Positions 19,053 through 27,807 of a stretch of 64,000 bases of DNA are shown here, piece after piece. Both the position numbers and the translations under genes were made by a program. The notes below the pieces were generated by a model that was not told the origin of the DNA, searched no databases, and was given only the letters and a program-made list of their open reading frames with translations. The stretch is from Serratia entomophila (GTDB lineage: Bacteria; Pseudomonadota; Gammaproteobacteria; Enterobacterales; Enterobacteriaceae), in contig NZ_CP082787.1 of assembly GCF_021462285.1 (NCBI RefSeq), forward strand, positions 1,984,001 through 2,048,000, in the 5' to 3' direction. The number at the start of each line of letters is the position of its first letter. Positions within the stretch are counted from its first letter, which is position 1.

Positions 19053-19156
19053 ACGGCTGAACAAGCCCTGCATTAAATGCCAACTTTTAGCGCACGGCTC
19101 TCTCCCAAGAGCCATTTCCCTAGACCGAATATAGGAATCGTATTCGGTCTTTTTTT
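19053..19156 (+). ncRNA. sdsR: Small RNA SdsR (RyeB)
   Basis: The segment shares the conserved SdsR core, including GCATTAAATGCCAACTTTTA, the GGCTCTCTCCCAAGAGCC hairpin and a terminator hairpin AGACCGAATA / TATTCGGTCT with seven T. SdsR is an RpoS-dependent, Hfq-binding RNA of about 104 nt that represses outer-membrane and repair genes. The position beside yebY matches E. coli. The prophage att core overlaps its last 24 nt, so the RNA is regenerated intact at attL. The 5' end is inferred from the -10 element. Confidence 0.9.
19133..19156. other. attL core
   Basis: A 24-bp sequence beginning AGGAATCGTATTCGG and ending in seven T, identical to 37322-37345. It forms the loop and 3' arm of the SdsR terminator hairpin plus its T-run. 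Confidence 0.9.
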
Positions 19157-19190
19157 AACTAGTTGATTTATAAATATAAAATTCTTTCAT

Positions 19191-19218
19191 CTCGAAATTT
19201 CTCGAATTTCTCTCGAAT
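19191..19218. promoter_or_regulatory. Candidate left arm-type integrase/Xis sites
   Basis: Three CTCGAA motifs start at 19191, 19201 and 19212, one helical turn apart, just inside attL. A matching phased set lies inside attR. This fits arm-type sites for a lambda-class integrase. Confidence 0.55.
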
Positions 19219-19234
19219 TTTGATATTCGGTCTT

Positions 19235-20290
19235 TTACAGCATTACGTACTCTTTCCCCCTCGTATTAAGGTATTTCAGCGTCATCATCTCTGAAGTATG
19301 CCCCAGTAATTTCTGCGCAAATTCCCTTCCTCGGTCTTTCTCATATAACCGCCCGGCCAGGCTACGGATTTCGTGAAATGTCGGCGGGTTTTCCTCAAAC
19401 TCCAATCCTGAAGCTTTTCGCGCAGCCACAAATTTTTTAGTCAGTCCGTCTGGGTGTAAGGATCCGTCAGGGCTGTTTTTCCTGATACCGGCACTGAGCA
19501 TGAATTCTGTTGTGCTGACCAGCCGGCAGCGATCGATCACTACGCCCAACTGCAGACCCACGCATTGCAGTTCAAGATCGAGGGGCAGCGAGACCATGGC
19601 ACCTGTCTTGCCTTGCTCCACCTGAAGGCGGCCGTCTACGACATGGTCAAATCGCATCTGTGTCAAATCTTCGCGCCGTTGCCCGGTGACCAGCGCCAGA
19701 TCCATTGCCAAAGAAAACCACGGTGGCATCGCATTTGCAGTTTCTCGTATGGAGGTGTATTGCACTAACTCCAACCGCTCACGCTTAACCACCACTTTTG
19801 CGGCACGCGTGGGTGTAACGGGGTTATTCTCGATATGTCCTTCCACAATTGCCTCTCTAAAAATGTCAGATAGAACGGAACGCATGGTAGCTGCCATCGT
19901 TTGTTTATTTTGGGCAACCCAGAACTCTAGAAATTCAGCAACGTGACGCGTCGTAATTTTTGACAACACCATACTTCCCATTTCTTCGTTTATGGTTGCT
20001 ATCTGTCCCTTACGGACTTTATAAGTATTCTCGGCCAGCTTTCGACGCTTAAAAATGACATCGTAACGTTCGAGCCATAATTTTAGGGTGTATTCGTGGC
20101 TACCCTTTATCTTGTCCAAAAGTAAAACAGGGGAGTAATTTTCTTCAATGTAATGATTGGCCTCGATCGCCTGTGCAATGGCATCTCGGCGTGCTATTTG
20201 CCCTAATGATATTTCTTTTTTTGTAACTGGATTACGCCAGTAGAATGAGCGGCAATTTCGGCGATATGTGAGATTTTTTGGTAATTTCAT
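19235..20290 (-). CDS. int: Phage tyrosine integrase
   Basis: This 351-residue lambda-class site-specific recombinase has an N-terminal arm-binding region, a core-binding domain (about 75-165) and a catalytic domain. Catalytic residues are visible as Arg in TGQRRED, His-x-x-Arg in HEIRSLAGR, His in LGHTSEMM and the nucleophilic Tyr in LKYLNTRG. The ATG at 20290 has GGAGGA seven bases upstream. It sits next to attL and follows xis by one base, a standard excision module. Confidence 0.93.
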   Translation of the reverse strand: MKLPKNLTYRRNCRSFYWRNPVTKKEISLGQIARRDAIAQAIEANHYIEENYSPVLLLDKIKGSHEYTLKLWLERYDVIFKRRKLAENTYKVRKGQIATINEEMGSMVLSKITTRHVAEFLEFWVAQNKQTMAATMRSVLSDIFREAIVEGHIENNPVTPTRAAKVVVKRERLELVQYTSIRETANAMPPWFSLAMDLALVTGQRREDLTQMRFDHVVDGRLQVEQGKTGAMVSLPLDLELQCVGLQLGVVIDRCRLVSTTEFMLSAGIRKNSPDGSLHPDGLTKKFVAARKASGLEFEENPPTFHEIRSLAGRLYEKDRGREFAQKLLGHTSEMMTLKYLNTRGKEYVML

Positions 20291-20291
20291 G

Positions 20292-20567
20292 TCATATCCT
20301 CCTTTTCGCCGTGTCATTAATTATTTTCTCCATAAACGCAGCACGTGCTGGTGCGGCGCTTCGCGCTTCTTTTATTTTTTTGCCCAGACGTAGATCATGC
20401 GGATCTATGTAAATAGTTCCTGGCGTCAATCGGTATTCCCGCCCGTGTTTTTCGGCCGCTGGATAAAAGTTGCCATTTCTGGCCCAACGCTGCAACGTTT
20501 GCAATGTTGGCTTCTTTCCGGGATAGGTCTCATTGCACCATTCCCATAACGTCAGTTTTGTGCTCAT
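20292..20567 (-). CDS. xis: Excisionase (Xis)
   Basis: This 91-residue winged-helix recombination directionality factor resembles lambda/HK022-type Xis: TLWEWCNETYP, then TLQTLQRWARNG, then a wing ending in GREYRLTPG. It would bend the attachment arms and push the integrase toward excision. Upstream of int in the same transcript. Confidence 0.85.
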   Translation of the reverse strand: MSTKLTLWEWCNETYPGKKPTLQTLQRWARNGNFYPAAEKHGREYRLTPGTIYIDPHDLRLGKKIKEARSAAPARAAFMEKIINDTAKRRI

Positions 20568-20643
20568 TGGTCATACCTCAAACGATACAACCGACCAGCA
20601 TATTAACGTGCTGGTCGGTATGGTTTTGATTTTTTAAAATCAG

Positions 20644-21147
20644 TTAGCGAACTTGCAGAGAGCGAGGGCCGGTTTCAAGATGCGCACCTGTGATTTCAGT
20701 GCCAGCCAAGATCGCTTTTTTCAGTTCATCTTTTTTCACTTTGCTAACCACTTCTGTATAAGACTCAACGTACTCGTCTGGCAGTAGTTCTTCGTCATCG
20801 ACAACCAGTGATTGAGAACCTTTGCGGGCGGTGAATGTGTTCATATCAGTTTTAATAGTGTCTGAACCTGACGTGAGCAGGCATTCCAAGATGTATTTTT
20901 TAAGTAGGCCAGCCTGGTTCTCCCAACTCTTTTTACGGGTCGCGAGGCGCTTGGACTCTGCATCACAAACATTTGCCTGCCCCTCAAAGCCGCGCACAAC
21001 GGCTATTGTCGCGTCCAACTTGTCACCGATCATTCCCTCAAGCCCTTCGAGGGTGTCTTTGATCATTTCTGGGGTAAGTTCGCCGTCTTCGGCTAGTGCC
21101 TGCAGCTTTTTCATCTCAAATGCTAAATCTATGGTTCTGGTGCTCAT
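20644..21147 (-). CDS. Siphovirus Gp157-like protein
   Basis: This 167-residue protein has a coiled-coil N-terminal half (residues about 5-95) and a small basic C-terminal domain, the architecture of the Gp157 family (PF05565). Relatives lie beside phage single-strand annealing genes; resistance to other phages has been suggested for some, but the role is unclear. It overlaps the start of the upstream annealing-protein gene's stop by 4 bp (ATGA type), showing translational coupling. Confidence 0.75.
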   Translation of the reverse strand: MSTRTIDLAFEMKKLQALAEDGELTPEMIKDTLEGLEGMIGDKLDATIAVVRGFEGQANVCDAESKRLATRKKSWENQAGLLKKYILECLLTSGSDTIKTDMNTFTARKGSQSLVVDDEELLPDEYVESYTEVVSKVKKDELKKAILAGTEITGAHLETGPRSLQVR

Positions 21148-22187
21148 GCTTCTTTCTCCTCTTCAAATTTAGCCAGGCATTCCGCTTTAATTTCTTCCAA
21201 TCGTGTCAGGCGGCTCTCAAGATATTTAACATGCCCGGTATCACCGACGGCTTTGGCACTTTTAATATGAGTGCCAATAACACGCGTCAGTGAAGAACTT
21301 ATTTTGGTTACCTCATTACTGGTGACAGCACTGCGCATTGTTTCAGTATTAGCTTTGAACCTTTCATCCAATTCCTTGCGGAGTCGAACAGAGTCTTCTG
21401 CTTTATCACTGGCATTTTTAATACTGTGCTCATATGCGTTTTCTTGTGAATATTCGGTGTCATCGAACATCCCCAAATAAACGTCAGCGCTAAAGCCGAG
21501 TGATGAAAGTGCTTTGGTTGTGGCATCGGTGAGGCTTTTTTTACTTGGCTCATCGTCAACACTCAGACCGAACTTACTGGCATAGAGGTATTTGGTATGG
21601 CCATAGGCAATGATCTCCCCACGAACCCCGTTATGGACGTACCAAAGCATGATTTTCATTGTGTGGTTGAGTGACGTCATGATCTTACCGTCGCCATCAC
21701 GCATGACTTTCTTACCTGTTTCACGGCCAGCACTATCAACCACGGCCTCCATGAGTGGAATGCCGGGGTCAAATCTTTCATCAAGCACATCAACGCCCCA
21801 GCCAATACCGAATGGGCCAAAGATCTCTGTAGCTCGCATGTATTGGTAAGTTGGTCGGATGCTGGTGATAGTACGAGTGATATTACCTTTGCCATCAAGC
21901 GTGTCTTTTCGCTTGGTTCTGGCTGGATCTGTCCGTTGGACTCGTTTCCAAATGTCGAGATTTTTAGCTGCATCACCTTCTTTAGAAGCAAGTTCTTTTT
22001 CCAAGGCTGCGGCGCGGGTTTCGAAATCGTCCGCTGGTACGGTAACGCAAAGTGTAACGCTGCGAGCGTTACTAAAAATGCAGTTGATCGGATCACTTTC
22101 ATTCGTGGGTTTGCTGATGCGCTTATTCGGGTGGGGTGGTTGGTGGTGGAGGGGGAGACTCTCATATTTCCTAATTTCGAACGCCAT
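21144..22187 (-). CDS. Putative phage single-strand annealing protein
   Basis: This 347-residue protein shows the layout of Rad52/Erf/DUF1071-like recombinases: RATEIFGPFGIGWG, then DATTKALSSLGFSADVYLGMFDD, then a charged helical C-terminus. Such proteins anneal ssDNA during phage recombination. The family-like part starts at about residue 75 (NLDIWKRV). The preceding residues come from DNA that on the other strand codes a replication-protein fragment, and no alternative ATG, GTG or TTG exists until residue 117. The native start was probably lost by deletion, so expression and activity are uncertain. Confidence 0.6.
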   Translation of the reverse strand: MAFEIRKYESLPLHHQPPHPNKRISKPTNESDPINCIFSNARSVTLCVTVPADDFETRAAALEKELASKEGDAAKNLDIWKRVQRTDPARTKRKDTLDGKGNITRTITSIRPTYQYMRATEIFGPFGIGWGVDVLDERFDPGIPLMEAVVDSAGRETGKKVMRDGDGKIMTSLNHTMKIMLWYVHNGVRGEIIAYGHTKYLYASKFGLSVDDEPSKKSLTDATTKALSSLGFSADVYLGMFDDTEYSQENAYEHSIKNASDKAEDSVRLRKELDERFKANTETMRSAVTSNEVTKISSSLTRVIGTHIKSAKAVGDTGHVKYLESRLTRLEEIKAECLAKFEEEKEA

Positions 22188-22682
22188 AACGGAAATTCTT
22201 CAAAGAAACGTGCACTTACAAATGACCGCGTTACAAAAATGCGCGAAATGAAACGCGGTAGTAACTCAGGTGGTAATCACTCATGCCTTGAACCAAGTGC
22301 AGGCTTAGGTGGAATAGCTGACCACTTACCGAAAGGAAAAACCACCTGCGTGGAGATTTCCTCGTTGAACAGCAAAGTACTGGAAGAAAAGGGGCACCGT
22401 GTTGTTAATGCCGATTTCATCCAGTGGGCTGAGCATGGTGGATGCTTCGATCGGATAGTTATGAACCCTCCATTCAGTGATGGCCGTGCTCTGGCACATG
22501 TGAACGCTGCCGCGACTCTCACGAAAGCGGGTAGCCGATTGGTGGCAATTCTTCCTGTAGGGATGAAAGGGAAGGATATATTGCCCGGTTGGGATATTGA
22601 ATGGTCGGAAGAGATCAGCAATGAGTTTGCTGGAACAAGTATTTCAGTGGTTATTTTGATGGCGGAGAAACTATTATTTTAA
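22098..22682 (+). pseudogene. Fused remnants: replication protein C-terminus and N6-adenine-type methyltransferase
   Basis: The open frame reads first like the C-terminal end of a phage replication initiator (ADALIRVGWL, then PNFERHNGNSSKKRA). At about 22257-22275 it passes into a SAM methyltransferase core with motif I LEPSAGLGG and catalytic motif IV NPPF (22464-22475). Both parents are truncated: the initiator lacks its N-terminal region and the methyltransferase lacks its usual leading domain. The two were probably joined by deletion. No convincing ribosome site precedes it and it overlaps the minus-strand annealing gene. Confidence 0.6.
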
Positions 22683-22874
22683 ATGGCGACTTGAATATCT
22701 GATAAAGTAAATAGCTCTTGAAATGCATATTCAAAAATCTGCCGGCTTATAAAGTGCTGACTTGTAATGCTACCTTTTTTAATGTAATTGTTTTTGGTGG
22801 AATTTATTCGGTTATCATCCCGACTATTCCACTATCGTGAAAATTTATCATATATAACATTTTATTAAAGGAGT

Positions 22875-23111
22875 ATGGGAATGAAAAACTCAATAACAGA
22901 CCTAATGAACCATCAGTTCATGATGCTTGAAACGCTAACTGATCCATCCTTGAAGGGTGAAGAACTACAGGAAGCAGTTATGCGTGCTAAAGCAGTATCA
23001 GATGTTGCGGGAACTATGATCGCAACTTACCGAGTAGCCCTTGATGCCCAGAGGGCCGTGTATGACGGATATGCCGGCCGGGTACCGAAAGTATTGGGGA
23101 TTGAAGAATGA
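22875..23111 (+). CDS. Small phage protein of unknown function
   Basis: A 78-residue, mostly helical ORF (MNHQFMMLETLTDP, KAVSDVAGTMIATYRVALDAQ) preceded by AAAGGAG. Proteins of this look are common in lambdoid early regions, but I recognise no named family. Its stop overlaps the HNH gene start by 4 bp, so the two are coupled. The ATG at 22881 is an alternative start. Confidence 0.65.
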   Translation: MGMKNSITDLMNHQFMMLETLTDPSLKGEELQEAVMRAKAVSDVAGTMIATYRVALDAQRAVYDGYAGRVPKVLGIEE

Positions 23112-23734
23112 GTCAGCAATATACGGATGCTCAGTACTTATTCCTAGATATGCATTGTAAAGGGAAAACATTTAAAGAGATTACAGAGCTATTCAATCAT
23201 CGATTTGAAACGAATAAAAGCGTTGGCACATTAAGTGGAGTTATTCGTCATCGTGGGTTAAATCGCTATGTTGTCAAAGAGTCTCGATACAGTGACGTGC
23301 AATTAACTTTTCTCTTTGTAAACCGTAGCATTGGATGGCCTGCGTTAACTGAACTCTTTAATAAAGAGTTCGGCACAAAGAAATCTGTTCATGCAATCAA
23401 GGAGCAGATGGCAGGACGAGGATGGAACCAAAAATGTAGGTCAGGCACCGGAAAAGGGCTGAAATATATTTATGCTAATGGTAAACGGATGCGCCTCGAC
23501 GTTTACGTGTGGGAGTGTGTCAATGGTCCCCTTCCAATAGGGTATGGAGTTATTCACCTTGATAATGATGTGCAGAATAATCAACTAGATAACCTTCGTG
23601 CGGCACCTCTTAGTATCAAGTCTCTTTACGTGCAAGCAGGCTATGCCGATGCACCTAAAGCGCTAGCCCCAGCACTGTATGCGACAGTTATGCTACGTTC
23701 GCAAATAGGCAAGATGAAGGGGGGTAAGAAGTAA
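23108..23734 (+). CDS. HNH homing-type endonuclease
   Basis: This 208-residue protein has two N-terminal helix-turn-helix-like repeats (residues about 5-50 and 60-105) and a C-terminal HNH-like nuclease segment: YVWECVNGPLPIGYGVIHLDND then NNQLDNL. Free-standing HNH proteins of this type occur in phage early regions as selfish or packaging-related nucleases. The first His of the canonical motif is replaced or shifted (VWECVNG), so activity is not certain. A GC hairpin at 23744-23763 follows without a clear T-run. Confidence 0.72.
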   Translation: MSQQYTDAQYLFLDMHCKGKTFKEITELFNHRFETNKSVGTLSGVIRHRGLNRYVVKESRYSDVQLTFLFVNRSIGWPALTELFNKEFGTKKSVHAIKEQMAGRGWNQKCRSGTGKGLKYIYANGKRMRLDVYVWECVNGPLPIGYGVIHLDNDVQNNQLDNLRAAPLSIKSLYVQAGYADAPKALAPALYATVMLRSQIGKMKGGKK

Positions 23735-23954
23735 CCAGATACAGGCCCGGGGGATTCCCGGGCATACCCTAGCATTACGAACCGACGATGCATAGGAATG
23801 TGATGTTTTCTCACATAGTCACTGTTGCAAATTCATCCATTTGAGGTGACGAAACCTGTTTTTTGTTTGACAAAACCGTTGTTATGGGTGACATTTCAAC
23901 CGTAGTGCATGACATATTGAGTTTTTGATTTGTCAGTTAACCCTAGGGGCAAGA

Positions 23955-25061
23955 ATGAACATTGACAACGAGGACATCGTAGCCCTCATTGAGGCATCGT
24001 TAGATGCTAACTACAGCGAAGTCAGAAGCGTCAGCAATCGAATTGCAAAATCGATTAGTGAGTACGACCTGGACATGGCTAAAAAAATCAAGTCCATACT
24101 TCGTAGAAAAGGCGTGCCCTTACGTAGCTCTGGCTATGTTGAAAGTATACCTGTAGACCCAAAATCAAGGATGCCTTTGGTTGAAGAGGTTCAATGGCCA
24201 GTTTCACCATTGTTTCTTGATAAAAATGAACAAGATGTTTTTAGTGCATTTATTGAAAGTGTAAAGCATCAGGACAAGCTAATTGAAAATGGCTTATCTA
24301 GCCGTTTGAGTCTACTTTTGTCTGGTCCACCTGGAACAGGCAAAACTTTAGTTGCTGGACATATTGCTGCACAATTGAATAAACCTTTATATATGGTTAG
24401 GTTGGACTCTGTCATTTCATCATTACTAGGTGATACGGCTAAGAATTTAAGGCAAATCTTTGACTTTGTACCGTCTAAAAACGGGGTGTTGTTCTTAGAT
24501 GAAGTTGATGCGGTGGCAAAGTTACGTGATGATACGCATGAAGTCGGCGAGCTGAAGCGAGTTGTCAATACATTAATCCAAGGGCTGGATTCATTAGATG
24601 ATAATGCGGTGGTTATTGCCGCTACTAATCATTCCAGCTTGCTAGATCCTGCTATTTGGCGGCGCTTTCCATTCAAGATAAAGTTTGGTCTGCCTGATAT
24701 AGATGTTCGCAGTGTATTATGGGACCACTTTTTGTTTCAGGATAACGGTGATGCCAGTACGAATAAAGCACTAGCATCCATATCAAATGGCCTTAGTGGT
24801 GCCGATATAGAAAATATAAGTCTGGCTGCTAGAAGGAAAAGTGTTCTTGATAATATTGAGATCAATATACCTTCAGTCATTCAGGCTATAATGAAGAGTG
24901 ACAATGATAATACAGCACTTCCGAATGTTGGTGGTTTAAATCTCATCGAGAAGAAACGTATGGTGGAGCTTCTTCACCATGAACATAATTTTAGCCAGGC
25001 TGATATAGCAAGGTTTTTAAATGTAAGCAGGCAAACCGTATCCGGTTATCTTAAGGAGTGA
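23955..25061 (+). CDS. ietA: IetA: AAA+ ATPase of the IetAS anti-phage system
   Basis: This 368-residue AAA+ ATPase has Walker A GPPGTGKT at 124-131, Walker B VLFLDEVD at 178-185, sensor-1 IAATN near 221-225 and an arginine finger in WRRF (about 235-238). A C-terminal helix-turn-helix (SQADIARFLNVSRQTVSGY) is visible. A subtilase gene follows after 6 bp. This ATPase-subtilase pair is the architecture of IetAS, a plasmid-incompatibility and phage-defence system. The start at 23955 follows AGGGG by 5-8 bases. A TTGACA at 23877 could be the -35 box. The DNA is clearly AT-rich compared with the host. Confidence 0.82.
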   Translation: MNIDNEDIVALIEASLDANYSEVRSVSNRIAKSISEYDLDMAKKIKSILRRKGVPLRSSGYVESIPVDPKSRMPLVEEVQWPVSPLFLDKNEQDVFSAFIESVKHQDKLIENGLSSRLSLLLSGPPGTGKTLVAGHIAAQLNKPLYMVRLDSVISSLLGDTAKNLRQIFDFVPSKNGVLFLDEVDAVAKLRDDTHEVGELKRVVNTLIQGLDSLDDNAVVIAATNHSSLLDPAIWRRFPFKIKFGLPDIDVRSVLWDHFLFQDNGDASTNKALASISNGLSGADIENISLAARRKSVLDNIEINIPSVIQAIMKSDNDNTALPNVGGLNLIEKKRMVELLHHEHNFSQADIARFLNVSRQTVSGYLKE

Positions 25062-25067
25062 TTTTCT

Positions 25068-27326
25068 ATGGCTAACAATTCAATATCACCATTATTAAAC
25101 CCTATTGTTTCTTTGCTTAAAGAACCAGTTCCCTCAACAGTTACTGGGGGAGGGAAGAATAGAGCAAGTATTGTTCATTCTCGGTTGGCACTACAAAGGG
25201 TTAAGTTAGTTAGTGATCTTGGTAGTATAAAACAGAAAGCCAGTCGAATTGTTAGCCATGCAGGAAAAACACATTTGGTTGTCCGAATGTTTGACGACTC
25301 TAATGCACCATCGTGGACTCCCGGTGATATATTTAACATGGGTACACAGAGTCGTATTGTTGCACCATCCTACGATGGCTACTTAGTAGAAATGCCCCTG
25401 GCATCAATAGATAACTTGATCACTAAAATCACTAAGGCGAAAAGTATTAGTGAAGAAGTAGATATTTCTAGAGTTGAGTCTGTTAGCGTCTTTGATGGTG
25501 TTGATGCTCTAAGAAACAAAGAGATTGGCAGCCTTTTTGATGAATCGCAAAGTAATGGCGTTTTTCAGTTTAACTTATGGCTCCTTCCTTTTTACGATAT
25601 AAAAGCAAGGGAGTCAGTAATTAATTCGTTGTTGTCGCTATATGATGAGGGTGTCATAGCATTGGGTTTCCCTGAGTTTGACCTTAATAAAGGTAACGAT
25701 GACTCTGTTAAAATTGTAAAAAGTGGTAAGTTACTCGGCCCATCATTAATTAGTGCTATTAAAAAATATAAACGTGAAGGACATTCCTCATTTTCCATTA
25801 TTGTGGACAGTGAGGCGGACATGATGAGAATCATAGCTTCTGGGGCGGTCTACAGAGTAGAGCCTGTATCGCATGTAAAAGCGAATGAAGCCCCTCCAGG
25901 GGTTGGCGCAGAACCAACACCGCAAAACCTCAAAAATAAAAATTTACCTACAGTTGTTATAGTCGATGGGGGATGCTCTGCACCATCGTATTTACCTTTA
26001 AATGTACAATCGGTAAGGCCACTAGTTTCTGATTTTGATGCAGATAAAGCACATGGAAATCAAGTCACGTCATTAGTTTGCCATGGATATGCGTGGAATA
26101 ATAACTTATCCCTACCTGAAGTTGATTGTAATTTTATCAGCGTCCAAGCAATTAATAAGGTCGGTGTGAAAAGGCAACCTACTGCTGACCAATTTATTAC
26201 ATATTTAAGAAGTGTTGCGGAGGAAACTAAAGGGATTGCAAGTGTATGGAATTTATCTTTTAATGAGTCTAGTCCTACAGCTGCTACCGGTGAAATTAGT
26301 TATCTTGGCCATGAAATAGGTAAGATTGCAAGGGAGTATAATATTCTTCCAGTTATTTCAATTGGTAATGTTTCTGCTAATAATAATAGTCGATTATGCC
26401 CGCCAGCAGACTGTGAAGCTGCATTGACTGTGAGTGGCCGAGTTGCTAACGGCGAAGGGAAACCTCATGGACCATGTCCTTTGAGTCTGAAAGGCCCAGC
26501 CCCCGCTGGAATGAAAAAACCAGAGCTTTCGTGGTTTTCTGACCTTAGAATGATTGGCGGGGTAAGAAGAACCGGTACTAGTTATAGCGCTCCATTAATA
26601 TCATCAGTTGCAGCGCACACTTTTAAAAACTTAAAAAATCCTACGCCTGATTTGGTTCGAGCTCTACTCATAAATAAAAGTGGAAAAATCGATCATGATT
26701 CACATTTAGGGTGGGGGACTCCTTGGGATGACGATTCATTACCCTGGTTGTGTCAGCCTGGCACGGTAACTCTAACGTGGACATCAAAACTTAGAGCTGG
26801 ATTTGCTTATTATTGGAATGATATACCACTACCCCCTGAAATGATTGTTAATGGTTTGTTGGCTGGTAGTATTTCACTGACTGCAATATTGAATCCTGTT
26901 GTTTCTGAAATGGCAGGAGAGAATTACTTTTCTACAAGGCTGGAGTGTGCATTACAAGCTATCGATAAAAATGATGAAAACTCCAAAGTAAAAAACCTTC
27001 TAGGAACGATGAGAGAATCGAAAGAAAAGGAAACTTCGTCTCGGAAAGATTTAGCAAAATGGAGTCCCGTGAGACATCATGCGAAAGAATTTAGTAGAAC
27101 GAACATTGATAATCACTCATTGAGACTCTATGCAAGGATTTATGCACGAGACTTGTATCAATTTGACATGGAGACACATCGTGATTTGGATGAGCAAGAA
27201 GTTTCCTTTGTTTTAACATTCAGAAGCGATGATGAAAACTCGGGTATATATAATTCCATGACTCAAAAACTTGGCGCATTTGTTGAGAGTGCTGTGATTA
27301 ATCAAAACATTGAAGTTAATCTTTAA
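25068..27326 (+). CDS. ietS: IetS: subtilisin-like serine protease of the IetAS system
   Basis: This 752-residue protein has an N-terminal region of about 290 residues (possible sensor or inhibitor) followed by an S8 protease domain. The triad appears complete: Asp300 in VVIVDGG, His329 in HGNQVTSL, Ser505 in GTSYSAP, with the oxyanion Asn near 434 (SIGN). No signal peptide is seen, so it acts in the cytoplasm, as expected for an effector controlled by IetA. The C-terminal 200 residues contain a beta-rich domain. A hairpin terminator follows, closing a two-gene operon. Confidence 0.85.
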   Translation: MANNSISPLLNPIVSLLKEPVPSTVTGGGKNRASIVHSRLALQRVKLVSDLGSIKQKASRIVSHAGKTHLVVRMFDDSNAPSWTPGDIFNMGTQSRIVAPSYDGYLVEMPLASIDNLITKITKAKSISEEVDISRVESVSVFDGVDALRNKEIGSLFDESQSNGVFQFNLWLLPFYDIKARESVINSLLSLYDEGVIALGFPEFDLNKGNDDSVKIVKSGKLLGPSLISAIKKYKREGHSSFSIIVDSEADMMRIIASGAVYRVEPVSHVKANEAPPGVGAEPTPQNLKNKNLPTVVIVDGGCSAPSYLPLNVQSVRPLVSDFDADKAHGNQVTSLVCHGYAWNNNLSLPEVDCNFISVQAINKVGVKRQPTADQFITYLRSVAEETKGIASVWNLSFNESSPTAATGEISYLGHEIGKIAREYNILPVISIGNVSANNNSRLCPPADCEAALTVSGRVANGEGKPHGPCPLSLKGPAPAGMKKPELSWFSDLRMIGGVRRTGTSYSAPLISSVAAHTFKNLKNPTPDLVRALLINKSGKIDHDSHLGWGTPWDDDSLPWLCQPGTVTLTWTSKLRAGFAYYWNDIPLPPEMIVNGLLAGSISLTAILNPVVSEMAGENYFSTRLECALQAIDKNDENSKVKNLLGTMRESKEKETSSRKDLAKWSPVRHHAKEFSRTNIDNHSLRLYARIYARDLYQFDMETHRDLDEQEVSFVLTFRSDDENSGIYNSMTQKLGAFVESAVINQNIEVNL

Positions 27327-27340
27327 GGTGGAATTTAAGT

Positions 27341-27392
27341 CATGTGAGAAAGTTTCTTGTAAAGAGATAAGTTTCTCACATGACTGTTTTTT
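27341..27392 (+). terminator. Terminator of the ietAS operon
   Basis: An 11-bp perfect stem (CATGTGAGAAA / TTTCTCACATG) followed shortly by six T, 14 bp after ietS. Confidence 0.75.
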
Positions 27393-27523
27393 ACAAAATA
27401 TCAAAAATATTCATTTCTTAATTTTTAAATAATATTTATCCTCAACTGTTGTTTAATATATATCATGGAGGTCAGGCTTAGACTGGACCCTATTATGGGT
27501 ATTTTTTCTTATAAGAGGTTGTT

Positions 27524-27739
27524 ATGAAGGAAGAATTCACTTATGTGTTACCAGTCGAATTACCTGTAGATGGATGTACCCTCGTTTATACGAAAAATCG
27601 AGTAGTCATAGCGGTAGAGGTGCTTAGACCTGACCAGTTTGTTTGTACAATACCCGGATTTATTGAGTTGGCGGAATCAGTAGGATATCGGGTTACACCG
27701 CCTAAAATCAGTAATGACTACCTTAGAAATATGTTATAA
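27524..27739 (+). CDS. Small phage protein of unknown function
   Basis: A 71-residue ORF (MKEEFTYVLPVELP, then NRVVIAVEVLRPDQF) preceded by AGAGG. It is likely real because of its ribosome site and position at the head of the late-early block, but I recognise no family. Confidence 0.55.
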   Translation: MKEEFTYVLPVELPVDGCTLVYTKNRVVIAVEVLRPDQFVCTIPGFIELAESVGYRVTPPKISNDYLRNML

Positions 27740-27807
27740 TCAGTAAGTCGGATTGAACACCCGACGCCCTGAATCAGCACTGCTGTGTCATCAATCTGAG
27801 GTTAGAT

